Assembly (NCBI GenBank): GCA_030148865.1
Contig: JASBSR010000011.1
Span: 1 to 64,000 of the forward strand
Source of the DNA: Gammaproteobacteria bacterium
GTDB lineage: Bacteria; Pseudomonadota; Gammaproteobacteria; SZUA-229
Length of the DNA: 64,000 bases
Direction: 5' to 3'
Shown in pieces: positions 16,829 through 25,889 of the stretch. The position numbers and the translations under genes are program-made. Position 1 is the first letter of the stretch. Every line of letters begins with the position of its first letter. The notes under the pieces are model-generated. The model ran no database searches. It worked only from the letters and a program-made list of their open reading frames with translations, and was not told the origin of the DNA.

Positions 16829-17908
16829 ATGCCATTATTATTTTCTGAAACCACACTCGGCTCGCTGCCCCTGCAAAACCACCTGGTGATGTCGCCGCTG
16901 ACCCGCAATCGCGCCACTCACAACATCCCCAATGCGCTGATGGCAGAGTATTATCAGCAACGCGCCACCATGGGACTCATCATTACTGAGGGCACATCAC
17001 CGTCGCCGAATGGTCTTGGTTATCCGAGAATTCCGGGGATTTTTAGCGCCGAGCAGGTCAGCGGCTGGAAAACCATCACCGACCAGGTGCACACCGACGG
17101 CGCAAAAATGTTTGTCCAGCTGATGCACTGTGGACGAATCGCGCATCCGCTGAATCTGCCTGCCGGTGCGCGCGTGCTGGCGCCCTCAGCGGTGGCAGCG
17201 GCGGGCGAAATGTTTACTGATAGCCAGGGCCTGCAACCACATCCAGTCCCCGCAGCGATGAGCACTGCAGATATTCAGACCACCATTACCGAATTTGTTA
17301 ATGCCGCCAAAAATGCGGTGCAGGCGGGTTTTGACGGGGTTGAACTGCACGCCGCCAATGGGTATTTACTGGAACAGTTTATTCGACCAAACACTAATCA
17401 GCGTAGCGACAACTATGGCGGCAACATCGAAAATCGCGCGCGCTTTGTGCTCGAAGTGGTGGACGCTGTGATCGCTGCCATCGGCAAAGACAAAGTGGGC
17501 ATACGCCTGTCGCCCTTCGGTATATTCAATGACATGCCACTGTACGATGCGATGGCGGCCGATTATCGTTATCTGGCTGAAGAGCTGAATGCGCGGGCGT
17601 TAATCTATATTCACCTGGTCGACCATTCAGCAATGGGCGCACCCGAAGTCCCCGATAGTATCAAAACGGCTTTTCGCGAAATCTTCAAACGCACGCTGAT
17701 TCTTTCAGGTGGCTATGACGCTCAACGTGCAGACAGTGATCTGACCGCGGGCAAGTGCGACCTGGTCGCGTTTGGCCGCCCGATTCTTGCCAATCCAGAT
17801 CTGGTGAAACGCTGGCAAACCGGTGCGCCGCTGAATGCACCGGATATGAATACCTTCTACACACCGGGGGCCAAAGGCTATACCGATTATCCCGGTCTTG
17901 ATGATTAA
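16829..17908 (+). CDS. Old Yellow Enzyme family ene-reductase (NemA-like)
   Basis: A 359-residue FMN-dependent ene-reductase. The family landmarks are M-S-P-L-T-R-N-R-A near the start, the Q-L-M-H-C-G-R-I-A-H region, H-A-A-N-G-Y-L-L-E-Q-F with the catalytic surroundings, and F-G-R-P-I-L-A-N-P-D-L near the end. It would reduce electrophilic alkenes or nitro compounds with NAD(P)H. A GAGGAGA site precedes the ATG. Coupled with pirin and a divergent LysR, a detoxification or quinone/electrophile response is likely. Confidence 0.93.
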   Translation: MPLLFSETTLGSLPLQNHLVMSPLTRNRATHNIPNALMAEYYQQRATMGLIITEGTSPSPNGLGYPRIPGIFSAEQVSGWKTITDQVHTDGAKMFVQLMHCGRIAHPLNLPAGARVLAPSAVAAAGEMFTDSQGLQPHPVPAAMSTADIQTTITEFVNAAKNAVQAGFDGVELHAANGYLLEQFIRPNTNQRSDNYGGNIENRARFVLEVVDAVIAAIGKDKVGIRLSPFGIFNDMPLYDAMAADYRYLAEELNARALIYIHLVDHSAMGAPEVPDSIKTAFREIFKRTLILSGGYDAQRADSDLTAGKCDLVAFGRPILANPDLVKRWQTGAPLNAPDMNTFYTPGAKGYTDYPGLDD

Positions 17909-17972
17909 GCGGCTGACCCGGAAAACAGTCACTGCTCGGGCTGGATCGCCTGAGCGCCATCTTTGGGCCGCC

Positions 17973-18497
17973 TTAGCCGTGCGAAACGGACTTCGCCTGC
18001 ATCCAGCCTGCATTTTTTTGCAACAACGCATAGGTGCCGAATAACAGCAGACTAAAGCCGGCATCACCGAGCAAGGTATTCTGGAAAAATGGTATCCCCG
18101 CAATGTAAGCCTGCATCAAACCCCCAGCATTCATCGGGTACATAGCTGAGACCCACCAGGCGCCGAAATTGCTGATCAGGAAAAACATTAGCGAGGAACT
18201 CAGCGTTGCGGCAGCAATATACATGGGCTGGAGACGATTACGCAGCGCAAAACCCAGCACCAGGACAAGGCCAAACGCCAGATAGACAAACAGCATGGTA
18301 TTGTGCAGGCCGATCAGCAAATCACCGATAAACAGCGCAGAAAAAGGCACCAGAAACGCGGCCCGGCGATCACTGAAGGTGGCACCGGCAAACAACGCCA
18401 TGGCTGCAATCGGCGAAACATTGGGCGGATGCGGCAGATAACGAAATAGAGCAACGCCAAGAATAATGCTGGCGAGTGTAAAGAAACGTGCGTTCAT
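17973..18497 (-). CDS. Small integral membrane protein (DUF6580-like)
   Basis: A 174-residue protein with about five membrane helices. The opening F-R-Y-L-P-H-P-P-N-V-S-P-I-A-A-M-A-L-F-A-G fits the DUF6580 family, whose fold resembles ECF transporter S components. The motif N-F-G-A-W-W near the middle is typical. No energy-coupling partner lies next to it, so the substrate is unknown. Confidence 0.8.
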   Translation of the reverse strand: MNARFFTLASIILGVALFRYLPHPPNVSPIAAMALFAGATFSDRRAAFLVPFSALFIGDLLIGLHNTMLFVYLAFGLVLVLGFALRNRLQPMYIAAATLSSSLMFFLISNFGAWWVSAMYPMNAGGLMQAYIAGIPFFQNTLLGDAGFSLLLFGTYALLQKNAGWMQAKSVSHG

Positions 18498-18661
18498 AAA
18501 AATAACCTGAACAATAACGGAATGTGATGGTCATGAATTCTAGCATAGCTCGTCGCCATTCCTGCACACTGGCATCAACCGATGACAAGCATTATAGTGA
18601 CACCGCGCCGGTGTTAACTCAGGCTACACCGTGGCAGCAGCAGACAACCATAAGGATTGAT

Positions 18662-20314
18662 ATGAAAGCCTCTGATCTGTTCGTCAAGTGTCTCGAAGCC
18701 GAAGGTATCGAGTATATCTTTGGAGTTCCCGGCGAAGAAAACGCCGACTTCATGATCTCGCTCGAAGACTCGAACAAAATCAGGTTTATCCTCACCCGCC
18801 ATGAGCAGGGCGCCGCCTTCATGGCAGAGATTTACGGCCGTCTCACCGGTCAGGCCGCTGGCTGTCTCGGTACTCTCGGCCCCGGTGCCACCAATCTGAT
18901 CACTGGCGTCGCCGATTCCAATATGGATCACGCGCCCATGCTGGTGCTCACTGGCCAGGGTTCAACCGAACGCCTGCACAAAGAATCGCACCAGATCATG
19001 AACGTGGTACAAATGTTTCAGCCGGTGACCAAATGGGCAACCACCGTGCTACACCCCGACAATATCCCCGAAATCGTGCGCAAAGCGGTGCGCCTTGCGC
19101 GCACTGAAAAACCCGGTGCCGTGCACATCGAACTGCCCGAAGACATCGCCAAAGCAGAAGCCAGAACCCTACCCATGGAACCGCGGCGTTTTCGCCGCCC
19201 GGTAGCCGACGACAAAATCGTCAACAAAGCATTCGCTTTGCTGAAAAAAGCCAAACGCCCGATCATTCTCGCTGGCAATGGCTGTCTTCGCAAACGCGCC
19301 AGCAAACAGCTGCGCATGTTTTGCGAAAAAACCGGCATCGGCGTGGTCAGCACCTTTATGGCCAAGGGCTGTGTCGATATGGACGCCGATTACTGTCTCT
19401 ATACGATCGGCCTGCAGGCCAAAGATGTGGTCGCCTGTGCCGTCGATGCGGCCGACCTGGTGATTACGCTCGGCTACGACATGGTGGAGTACCATCCCCA
19501 ACTGTGGAATTCAAAATGCGACAAACAGATTATCCATGCCGACTTTTTGCCCGCAGAAATCGACGAGAACTATCACCCAGAAACTGAACTGGTCGGCGAT
19601 CTTGCGCACACCCTGTGGATGCTGAACGAACGTGTCAATGTCAACGGCGGCCTGAAATATGATTTGTCACAACAGACAGCGACACGTCGCGACATGACCG
19701 CAGAAATCGAAATATACAAAGATGATAAAACGCTCGGCACGATTAAACCGCAAAAAGTGCTGTGGGACGTGCGTCAGGTAATGGGACGCAACGATGTGCT
19801 GCTATCGGATGTTGGCGCGCACAAAATGTGGATCGCGCGTCATTATCAATGCCATGAACCCAACACCTGCTTAATCCCCAATGGTTTCTGTTCCATGGGT
19901 TTCGCCCTGCCCGGCGCGATTGCCGCCAATATTGTATTCCCGCAAAAACGCATTCTCGCGATCTGCGGCGATGCCGGCTTTATGATGAATGTGCAGGAAA
20001 TGGAAACGGCGAAACGCCTGAATTCAAATATTGTCGTCATGGTCTGGGAAGACAATGCCTATGGCTTAATCGCCTGGAAGCAACAAACGCATTTTGGCAA
20101 ACACACCGATTTATCATTCAACAGTCCCGACTGGTTAAAACTGGCAGCAGCTTTTGGCTGGCACGGGCATTGTGTCGACAACAGCGAGACCTTGGCCGCG
20201 ACACTGGAAACTGCTTTCAACGAAACCGGCCCCAGCCTGGTGGTGGTGCCGATTGATTACGACGAAAACATGAAACTGACCAAACGGCTGGGTGATATCG
20301 CCTGCCCGATTTAA
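18662..20314 (+). CDS. Thiamine-diphosphate enzyme, acetolactate-synthase large subunit-like
   Basis: A 550-residue thiamine-diphosphate enzyme. It has F-G-V-P-G-E-E-N near the N-terminus, the catalytic glutamate in T-R-H-E-Q-G-A-A, and the cofactor segment G-D-A-G-F-M-M-N-V-Q-E-M-E-T-A with W-E-D-N-A-Y-G-L-I. These fit catabolic-type acetolactate synthases (AlsS-like), which join two pyruvates. No small regulatory subunit gene is nearby. ATG 18662 has an AAGGA site; an upstream frame from 18524 is rejected because it adds unrelated sequence. It precedes an aldehyde dehydrogenase, so a related function on another oxo acid is possible. Confidence 0.85.
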   Translation: MKASDLFVKCLEAEGIEYIFGVPGEENADFMISLEDSNKIRFILTRHEQGAAFMAEIYGRLTGQAAGCLGTLGPGATNLITGVADSNMDHAPMLVLTGQGSTERLHKESHQIMNVVQMFQPVTKWATTVLHPDNIPEIVRKAVRLARTEKPGAVHIELPEDIAKAEARTLPMEPRRFRRPVADDKIVNKAFALLKKAKRPIILAGNGCLRKRASKQLRMFCEKTGIGVVSTFMAKGCVDMDADYCLYTIGLQAKDVVACAVDAADLVITLGYDMVEYHPQLWNSKCDKQIIHADFLPAEIDENYHPETELVGDLAHTLWMLNERVNVNGGLKYDLSQQTATRRDMTAEIEIYKDDKTLGTIKPQKVLWDVRQVMGRNDVLLSDVGAHKMWIARHYQCHEPNTCLIPNGFCSMGFALPGAIAANIVFPQKRILAICGDAGFMMNVQEMETAKRLNSNIVVMVWEDNAYGLIAWKQQTHFGKHTDLSFNSPDWLKLAAAFGWHGHCVDNSETLAATLETAFNETGPSLVVVPIDYDENMKLTKRLGDIACPI

Positions 20315-20406
20315 GGGCTTGAAGATTTTCCGTCGAGATCACAGCGAACACCGAGGTAAAATCTTAAAAACGCTGGCCACAAAAGTACGCAGCATAAATA
20401 GGCTGT

Positions 20407-20482
20407 CGTCATTCCGGCGAATACCGGAATCTAGTGTCTGCCTAGCCAAGGCTCCTGGATTCCGGCATTCACCGGAATGACG
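20407..20482. repeat. Short palindromic repeat, CGTCATTCCGG type
   Basis: Two imperfect 25-bp arms (23 of 25 matching when one is inverted) begin CGTCATTCCGG and end CCGGAATGACG. They flank about 26 bp, so transcripts would form a long hairpin. This is a common dispersed intergenic repeat in many proteobacteria. It sits between the synthase and dehydrogenase genes and may act as a transcript end or processing site. Confidence 0.8.
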
Positions 20483-20546
20483 GGATTAATCAACTTATCT
20501 CTATACTTTCTGCAACCTCTGCGGCAAACATTCAAAAGGTAGAACT

Positions 20547-21983
20547 ATGACACAACATTTCAAATTACTGGTTCCCGGCGCCAAAGCTTCTGGCAAGCTC
20601 GAAGTCACTGCACCTTACGATGGCAAGCTTATCGCCACTATTGATACGGGCGATCAGAACGCGGTCGAGACCGCGCTCGCCACGGCTGACGCTTTGTACA
20701 AAGACAAAAAAAACTGGCTCACAGTCGAGCAGCGCATTACCGTGCTGACCAAAACTGCCGAAATTATGCAATCACGCGCTGAAGAGCTGGCGCTGGAAGC
20801 GGCGCGTGAAGGCGGTAAACCATTAATTGACTCTCGGGTTGAAGTCGCGCGTGCGATTGACGGCATTAAAAGCTGCGTCGAAGTCATGCGCAGTAGCCAC
20901 GGTGAAGAAATTCCCATGCAAAAAAATACCGCCTCAATGCATCGACTGGCGTTCACCACCCACGAACCGATTGGTGTCGTGGTCGCGGTGAGCGCGTTCA
21001 ATCACCCGCTGAATCTGGCCGTGCATCAGGTGGGCCCGGCGATTGCAGCGGGTTGTCCGGTGATTATCAAACCCGCGGGTGATACACCATTATCGTGTTT
21101 TCGTCTACTCAATATCATTCACGAAGCCGGTATGCCCGAAGGCTGGTGCCAGGGCATAGTCACTGACAGCAACGAGACCGCCTCTGCAATGGTCACGGAT
21201 CCACGCGTTGCGTTTTTCAGTTTTATCGGCAGCGCCAAAGTGGGCTGGATGCTGCGCTCGAAACTGGCACCGGGTGCGCGTTGTGCGCTGGAACACGGTG
21301 GCGTCGCACCCGTCATTGTCGCAGCAGATGCCGATCTCGATGACACCATCCCCCTGCTCGCGAAAGCCGGTTTTTATCACGCCGGCCAGGTCTGTGTTTC
21401 GGTGCAACGTGTTTATGCACATAAATCCATCGCGCGGAATGTCGCCGAACGCATTGCCGATGCCGGCAAGCGAATGAATATCGGTGATCCAACTCTGGCC
21501 GACACGGATATTGGCCCGCTGATTCGGCACGCCGAAACCGAACGTATACACGAATGGGTGAGCGAAGCTGTCAGCAAAGGCGCCGAGTTGATTTGCGGTG
21601 GCAATAAACTCAGCCCCAGCAGCTACGAAGCCACTGTTTTATTCAATGCACCGGATGACGCCATTATTTCACAAAATGAAATTTTTGGGCCAGTGGTTCA
21701 GGTGTACGAGTACGACGACATTGATGACGCTATCGCACGCGCCAACGCGCTTGATGTTTCGTTTCAGGCTTCAGTATTTGCGAAAAATATCGACACCTGT
21801 CTGTACGCTTTCAAGCACCTCAATGGTGCAGCAATTATGGTGAATGACCACACCGCTTTCCGGGTTGACTGGATGCCCTTTGCCGGACTCAAACATTCGG
21901 GCTATGGCATCGGTGGTATCCCCTATACATTCAGAGATATGCAGATTGAAAAAATGCTGGTAATGCATTCGAAGTCACTATAA
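20547..21983 (+). CDS. NAD(P)-dependent aldehyde dehydrogenase family protein
   Basis: A 478-residue aldehyde dehydrogenase. The catalytic cysteine is in H-A-G-Q-V-C-V-S, the general base Glu in L-E-H-G-G (a variant of the usual L-G-G), and the cofactor site includes S-F-I-G-S-A-K-V-G. The N-terminal Rossmann residues and F-N-H-P-L-N-L-A fit the family. Substrate cannot be predicted; the preceding acetolactate-like enzyme may supply an aldehyde or share a pathway. A run AAAGGTAG precedes the ATG. Confidence 0.93.
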   Translation: MTQHFKLLVPGAKASGKLEVTAPYDGKLIATIDTGDQNAVETALATADALYKDKKNWLTVEQRITVLTKTAEIMQSRAEELALEAAREGGKPLIDSRVEVARAIDGIKSCVEVMRSSHGEEIPMQKNTASMHRLAFTTHEPIGVVVAVSAFNHPLNLAVHQVGPAIAAGCPVIIKPAGDTPLSCFRLLNIIHEAGMPEGWCQGIVTDSNETASAMVTDPRVAFFSFIGSAKVGWMLRSKLAPGARCALEHGGVAPVIVAADADLDDTIPLLAKAGFYHAGQVCVSVQRVYAHKSIARNVAERIADAGKRMNIGDPTLADTDIGPLIRHAETERIHEWVSEAVSKGAELICGGNKLSPSSYEATVLFNAPDDAIISQNEIFGPVVQVYEYDDIDDAIARANALDVSFQASVFAKNIDTCLYAFKHLNGAAIMVNDHTAFRVDWMPFAGLKHSGYGIGGIPYTFRDMQIEKMLVMHSKSL

Positions 21984-22029
21984 TAGGTATTCGACTCATT
22001 ATTGCCGACCTGCGGCCAGACCGATACTT

Positions 22030-23427
22030 ATGCCCAACACCAGCCAGTACGATTTATTAATTATTGGCGGTGGCGTGACCGGTTCCGCACTGCTATATCT
22101 GGCCGCCAGATACAGCTCGATTGAGCATGTCGGTCTGATCGAAAAATACGCTGCGCCCGCACGCGTGAATTCACTTTCAAGCAACAACAGTCAAACCCTG
22201 CATCGCGGCGACATCGAAACCAACTACTCACTGGAAAAAGCCTTAAAAGTGCAGCGCGCCGCCTGCATGCTGGAAAGCTATGCCTCCACGCAGGCCGATG
22301 CCCACCATATTATTTTCAAATACCCGAAAATGGTACTGGCGGTCGGCAAACAGGAATGTGCACAGCTGCGCGCGCGTTTTGAAATATTTAAACAATACTA
22401 TCCGAAACTACGCATACTGGAAAAAAAAGATATCGCCAAAATCGAACCCGAGGTCGCCATGAAACACGGCAGCTTCCGTGACGATGAAATTGTCGCGCTC
22501 GGCAGCACTGATGAATATAGCGCAGTCAACTTTGAAGCCCTGAGTCGTTCGTTTGTACGCCAGGCGGGCCTGGTCGAAAATAAGCGGGTAAAAGTGCATT
22601 ACAACGAAGAAGTCCTGCACATTACGATTGAAGATAATTTATTCAAAATTGAAAGTCGCCACACCTGTTATCAGGCTCGCTCACTGGTAGTATGCGCTGG
22701 CGGCCACAGCCTGAAACTGGCACACGATCTCGGCTATGGCCTGCACTATTCCTGTTTACCGATTGCCGGCAGTTATTATTTCACACCACATGTGCTCAAC
22801 GGCAAGGTCTATACGGTACAGAACGATGCGCTACCATTCGCCGCAATTCATGGTGACCCTGATGTACTGGTACCCGGCAAAACTCGTTTCGGCCCAACCG
22901 CACTGGTGTTACCAATTCTGGAACGCTACAACCTGAGCACGCTGCCGGATTTTTTCAGGGTGTTTCGCTTCGACCGCAAGGTAGGCAGAGCGCTCTGGGA
23001 TTTACTCAAAGTCAGCGACATTCGAAACTATATGTTGAAAAACATACTGTTTGAAATACCCTTGATTCGCACACTATTATTTCTCAAAGACGCGCGCAAA
23101 ATTGTACCTTCGTTAAAACTTGGCGATCTCAGTTTTGCCCGCCATGTCGGCGGCATACGTCCACAGCTGATCGATAAAAATAACGGTAAACTGCTCATGG
23201 GTGAAGCCAAAATTGACACTGGTATCGGCGCGATTTTTAATATGACACCTTCCCCAGGTGGAACCTCCTGCGTCGAAAATGCTGAAATCGACTTACGCAT
23301 TATCATTAAATATCTGGGCGCAAGTATTGATGAAACTGCATTTAAACATGACATACTCAGGCAGGATAAACAACACAGCTCAGCAGATTACCCCGGGCGC
23401 GTGCTCAAGAATGATGCCGCAACTTAG
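22030..23427 (+). CDS. mqo: Malate:quinone oxidoreductase, Helicobacter-type
   Basis: A 465-residue FAD-dependent oxidoreductase that oxidises malate to oxaloacetate and feeds the quinone pool on the cytoplasmic face. It starts with the dinucleotide motif L-L-I-I-G-G-G-V-T-G and then S-S-N-N-S-Q-T-L-H-R-G-D-I-E-T-N-Y, which matches the epsilonproteobacterial/Helicobacter branch rather than the E. coli type. The C-terminal FAD contact is P-S-P-G-G-T-S-C. Malate as substrate is inferred from that resemblance. It lies 46 bp after the aldehyde dehydrogenase and may be co-transcribed. Confidence 0.78.
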   Translation: MPNTSQYDLLIIGGGVTGSALLYLAARYSSIEHVGLIEKYAAPARVNSLSSNNSQTLHRGDIETNYSLEKALKVQRAACMLESYASTQADAHHIIFKYPKMVLAVGKQECAQLRARFEIFKQYYPKLRILEKKDIAKIEPEVAMKHGSFRDDEIVALGSTDEYSAVNFEALSRSFVRQAGLVENKRVKVHYNEEVLHITIEDNLFKIESRHTCYQARSLVVCAGGHSLKLAHDLGYGLHYSCLPIAGSYYFTPHVLNGKVYTVQNDALPFAAIHGDPDVLVPGKTRFGPTALVLPILERYNLSTLPDFFRVFRFDRKVGRALWDLLKVSDIRNYMLKNILFEIPLIRTLLFLKDARKIVPSLKLGDLSFARHVGGIRPQLIDKNNGKLLMGEAKIDTGIGAIFNMTPSPGGTSCVENAEIDLRIIIKYLGASIDETAFKHDILRQDKQHSSADYPGRVLKNDAAT

Positions 23428-23503
23428 GCTGATACCCATCTGATGTATAAGCGAACTAACTTAAGGCTGCAATATTTCCTCACACACGAAACCGAAAATC
23501 AAA

Positions 23504-23923
23504 ATGAAAACATTTATCTCTCTACTATTACTTGTCCTGCCAGCCATTAGCAGCGCGGCTCCGCCGATGAACACGGATCCTGCAATGATGCAAAAGATGA
23601 TGAGTATGGATCCGGCCAAAATGCAGGCCATGATGGTGGAAATTCAGCGCTGCATGAAAAATATCGACATGAAAGAAATGGAGGCATTAAAAACCCGCGG
23701 CGAAACCATGAAACGTGAAGTAAAGGCGCTATGCAACAACGGGCAACGTGACGCTGCGATGAAAAAGGCTATGGCGTACAGCAAACAAATCATGACCGCA
23801 CCGAGTCTGACACAAATCAGAAAATGCAGCGAAAACGTGCGCAGCATGATGCCGAATATGGTCGACATAGAGCAGTATGCGAATGATAACTACCAAGATA
23901 AACACGTCTGCGATAGTTTGTAA
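23504..23923 (+). CDS. Methionine-rich secreted protein of unknown function
   Basis: A 139-residue exported protein with a signal peptide (M-K-T-F-I ... I-S-S-A-A). The mature N-terminus is very rich in Met (P-A-M-M-Q-K-M-M-S-M-D-P) and the rest carries four cysteines. I do not recognise a family. Met-rich periplasmic proteins sometimes bind copper or scavenge oxidants, but nothing nearby supports either. Confidence 0.7.
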   Translation: MKTFISLLLLVLPAISSAAPPMNTDPAMMQKMMSMDPAKMQAMMVEIQRCMKNIDMKEMEALKTRGETMKREVKALCNNGQRDAAMKKAMAYSKQIMTAPSLTQIRKCSENVRSMMPNMVDIEQYANDNYQDKHVCDSL

Positions 23924-23936
23924 GCCTTACAAGCGT

Positions 23937-23964
23937 TGCCACAGAGATCGCAGAGAACACAGAC
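23937..23964. repeat. Dispersed CACAGAG-type repeat, one arm
   Basis: TTGCCACAGAGATCGCAGAG followed by AACACAGA matches the arm of the inverted element found at 30021-30162. No second arm is seen here. The remaining bases up to 24128 hold a short hairpin (CAAATTCG/CGGATTTG) but no gene. Confidence 0.6.
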
Positions 23965-24128
23965 TGCCGTTACGAATCACGTCCTGTGATTTGCCTTACA
24001 GGCCAGCTATAAAACAGCTATTCAATTTTGCTCTCAGCAAAATTAGTCCCATTTCGGGCCGCGTAAAAACGCGTTCAAATTCGGTCCTGTCGGATTTGTC
24101 TGTGGCAAATTTTTTTACCAACTCACAC

Positions 24129-25019
24129 TCACCACAACCAGGCCGCACCCCGCACACCCGATGAAGCACCGTATTCAGGTGCCAGCAACTTTGTTGCCAC
24201 ACGATCAGAAAAAACGTACTGACTCCACAGTGTCGGTACATTTTTATACAGGCGTTTTATGTTACCCATGCCACCACCGAGGACAATCGCGTCAGGATCC
24301 AGGATATTAATGACATGAGCCAGCGAACGCGCGAGCCGGTCTTCATAACGTTGTAATGTTTCAGTCGCGTCTTCATCGCCAAACATCGCCTTGCCGACAA
24401 TGGTTTGTGCATCGAGAATAATATTGGCATAGAGCTCGTGATCGCGTGTCATGCCAGGGCCCGACACATAAGTTTCGATACAGCCGAGCTTGCCGCAATA
24501 GCACTCAGACCCGGGCAACTCGATGTCCAGTGGCCACGGCAATGGATTATGCCCCCATTCGCCAGCGATAGCATTCGGCCCGGTGAGCACTTTGCCATTC
24601 ACCACGATACCCGCACCTGTACCGGTGCCAATGATGACACCGAACACGACAGACTCACCCTGTGCGACTCCATCCGTGGCTTCCGATAACGCAAAACAGT
24701 TGGCATCATTGGCGATTCTGATGTCACGCTTGAGCAGGGTGCTGAGATCTTCAAACACCGGTCTGCCGTTCATGCACACAGAGTTTGAATTTTTCATCAG
24801 GCCAGTGGCCGGCGAAATCGCGCCCGGTGTGCCAATACCAATACTGCCGCGCTGCCCGGTTTCGGATTCGATATAGATAACGAGCTGCTGCAGTTGTTTG
24901 AGTATTGCCTGATAGTCGCCCTGCGGGGTGGCGACTCGATGGCGCATAAGTTCTGTGCCGTTCGCATCGAGCGCGATGGCTTCGATTTTTGTGCCGCCGA
25001 GATCAATGCCTATACGCAT
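24129..25019 (-). CDS. ROK-family sugar kinase (Mak/NagK-like)
   Basis: A 296-residue ROK kinase. The phosphate motif is G-I-D-L-G-G-T-K-I-E-A, the catalytic Asp lies in I-A-N-D-A-N-C, G-E-W-G-H-N-P is the sugar site, and C-Y-C-G-K-L-G-C-I-E-T is the zinc motif. Together these point to a fructokinase/mannokinase or N-acetylglucosamine kinase. It lies downstream of the cobalamin operon but a MITE-like element (25161-25310) separates them. Confidence 0.92.
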   Translation of the reverse strand: MRIGIDLGGTKIEAIALDANGTELMRHRVATPQGDYQAILKQLQQLVIYIESETGQRGSIGIGTPGAISPATGLMKNSNSVCMNGRPVFEDLSTLLKRDIRIANDANCFALSEATDGVAQGESVVFGVIIGTGTGAGIVVNGKVLTGPNAIAGEWGHNPLPWPLDIELPGSECYCGKLGCIETYVSGPGMTRDHELYANIILDAQTIVGKAMFGDEDATETLQRYEDRLARSLAHVINILDPDAIVLGGGMGNIKRLYKNVPTLWSQYVFSDRVATKLLAPEYGASSGVRGAAWLW

Positions 25020-25160
25020 AACAATCTAGTCCGCTAATCAACGCAAATAAATACAAATGAAAACCAAAAGACAATACTACTGGTTTAGGAGAATTATTTG
25101 GGCAGAGTAAAAACCAGTCATGGCTATGTCAATCATGCCAGGAAGTTTTTACTCTGACCC

Positions 25161-25310
25161 GAATGGCTCTTACTTAAGTGTAACAAGATTCGGAGTCGTC
25201 ATTCCGGTATGTTTTTGCTCGGAACCCATTAATTTAAACCGTGGGTTCCCGCCAGAAGCATGCGGGAATGACGAGAATATCCTTGATATGCTCTTAAGTA
25301 AGCGCCATTC
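25161..25310. mobile_element. 150-bp MITE-like element, copy A
   Basis: The ends are GAATGGCTCTTACTTAAG (25161-25178) and its inverted partner CTTAAGTAAGCGCCATTC (25293-25310), 17 of 18 bases matching. Inside are GTCATTCCGG and GGGAATGACG arms. The same element occurs at 43448-43597 with the same length. Outside the ends TACTCTGACCC and TACTCTGGCCC look like flanking direct repeats. It has no gene of its own, so mobilisation in trans is likely. Confidence 0.75.
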
Positions 25311-25349
25311 TACTCTGGCCCCGAATATCCTTAGTGTTCATTTGTGAAT

Positions 25350-25886
25350 TTATTTTATTCGTTTCGAATTCCAGTAAATCTCATCTGCATCATTGAGAGC
25401 CCTCGCAAACACAAACAATAGATCAGAAAGCCTGTTGATATACGCCAGCGAAATGTGATTGATTTCACACCGGCGATTGAGCGTTACCATGCTACGCTCG
25501 ACTCTGCGACAAACCGCTCTGCCGAGATGGCATAAGGCACCCACCTCATTACCGCCGGGCAGAATAAATTCTTTTAATGGTGCCAGGTCTAGATTAATAG
25601 TATCGATGTGATGTTCCAGTGCCGCAATCTTGTCCTGTTTAAGTAATGGCTGTGCCAGACTGATTTCACCGCCAATATCAAACAGCGTATGCTGGATCTC
25701 GCGAATTATCTCCAGCTGCTCTCCGGTTAACTTGCTCGCGAGCACACCTAATATACTATTGAGCTCATCAACATCACCCTGCACCTGGATCAGGACATCA
25801 TCTTTCGCCACGCGCGCGCCGCTGGCGGTGCCAGTATCACCAGCATCGCCTGTGCGGGTATAAATCTTTGTGAGTCGATGCGCCAA
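25350..25886 (-). CDS. Cob(I)yrinic acid a,c-diamide adenosyltransferase, PduO type
   Basis: A 178-residue PduO-type ATP:corrinoid adenosyltransferase. The N-terminal Y-T-R-T-G-D-A-G-D-T-G-T binds ATP, and R-A-V-C-R-R-V-E-R-S plus Y-I-N-R-L-S-D-L-L-F-V are the family landmarks near the corrinoid/ATP site. It makes adenosylcobalamin from imported corrinoid. It lies 3 bp after the TonB gene under the upstream cobalamin riboswitch, which supports the role. Confidence 0.96.
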   Translation of the reverse strand: MAHRLTKIYTRTGDAGDTGTASGARVAKDDVLIQVQGDVDELNSILGVLASKLTGEQLEIIREIQHTLFDIGGEISLAQPLLKQDKIAALEHHIDTINLDLAPLKEFILPGGNEVGALCHLGRAVCRRVERSMVTLNRRCEINHISLAYINRLSDLLFVFARALNDADEIYWNSKRIK

Positions 25887-25889
25887 GAG

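Noticed and set aside
24050-24080. GTTCAAATTC resembling a tRNA T-loop
   Set aside because: The flanking bases do not pair into a T-stem and no acceptor stem or anticodon arm is present.
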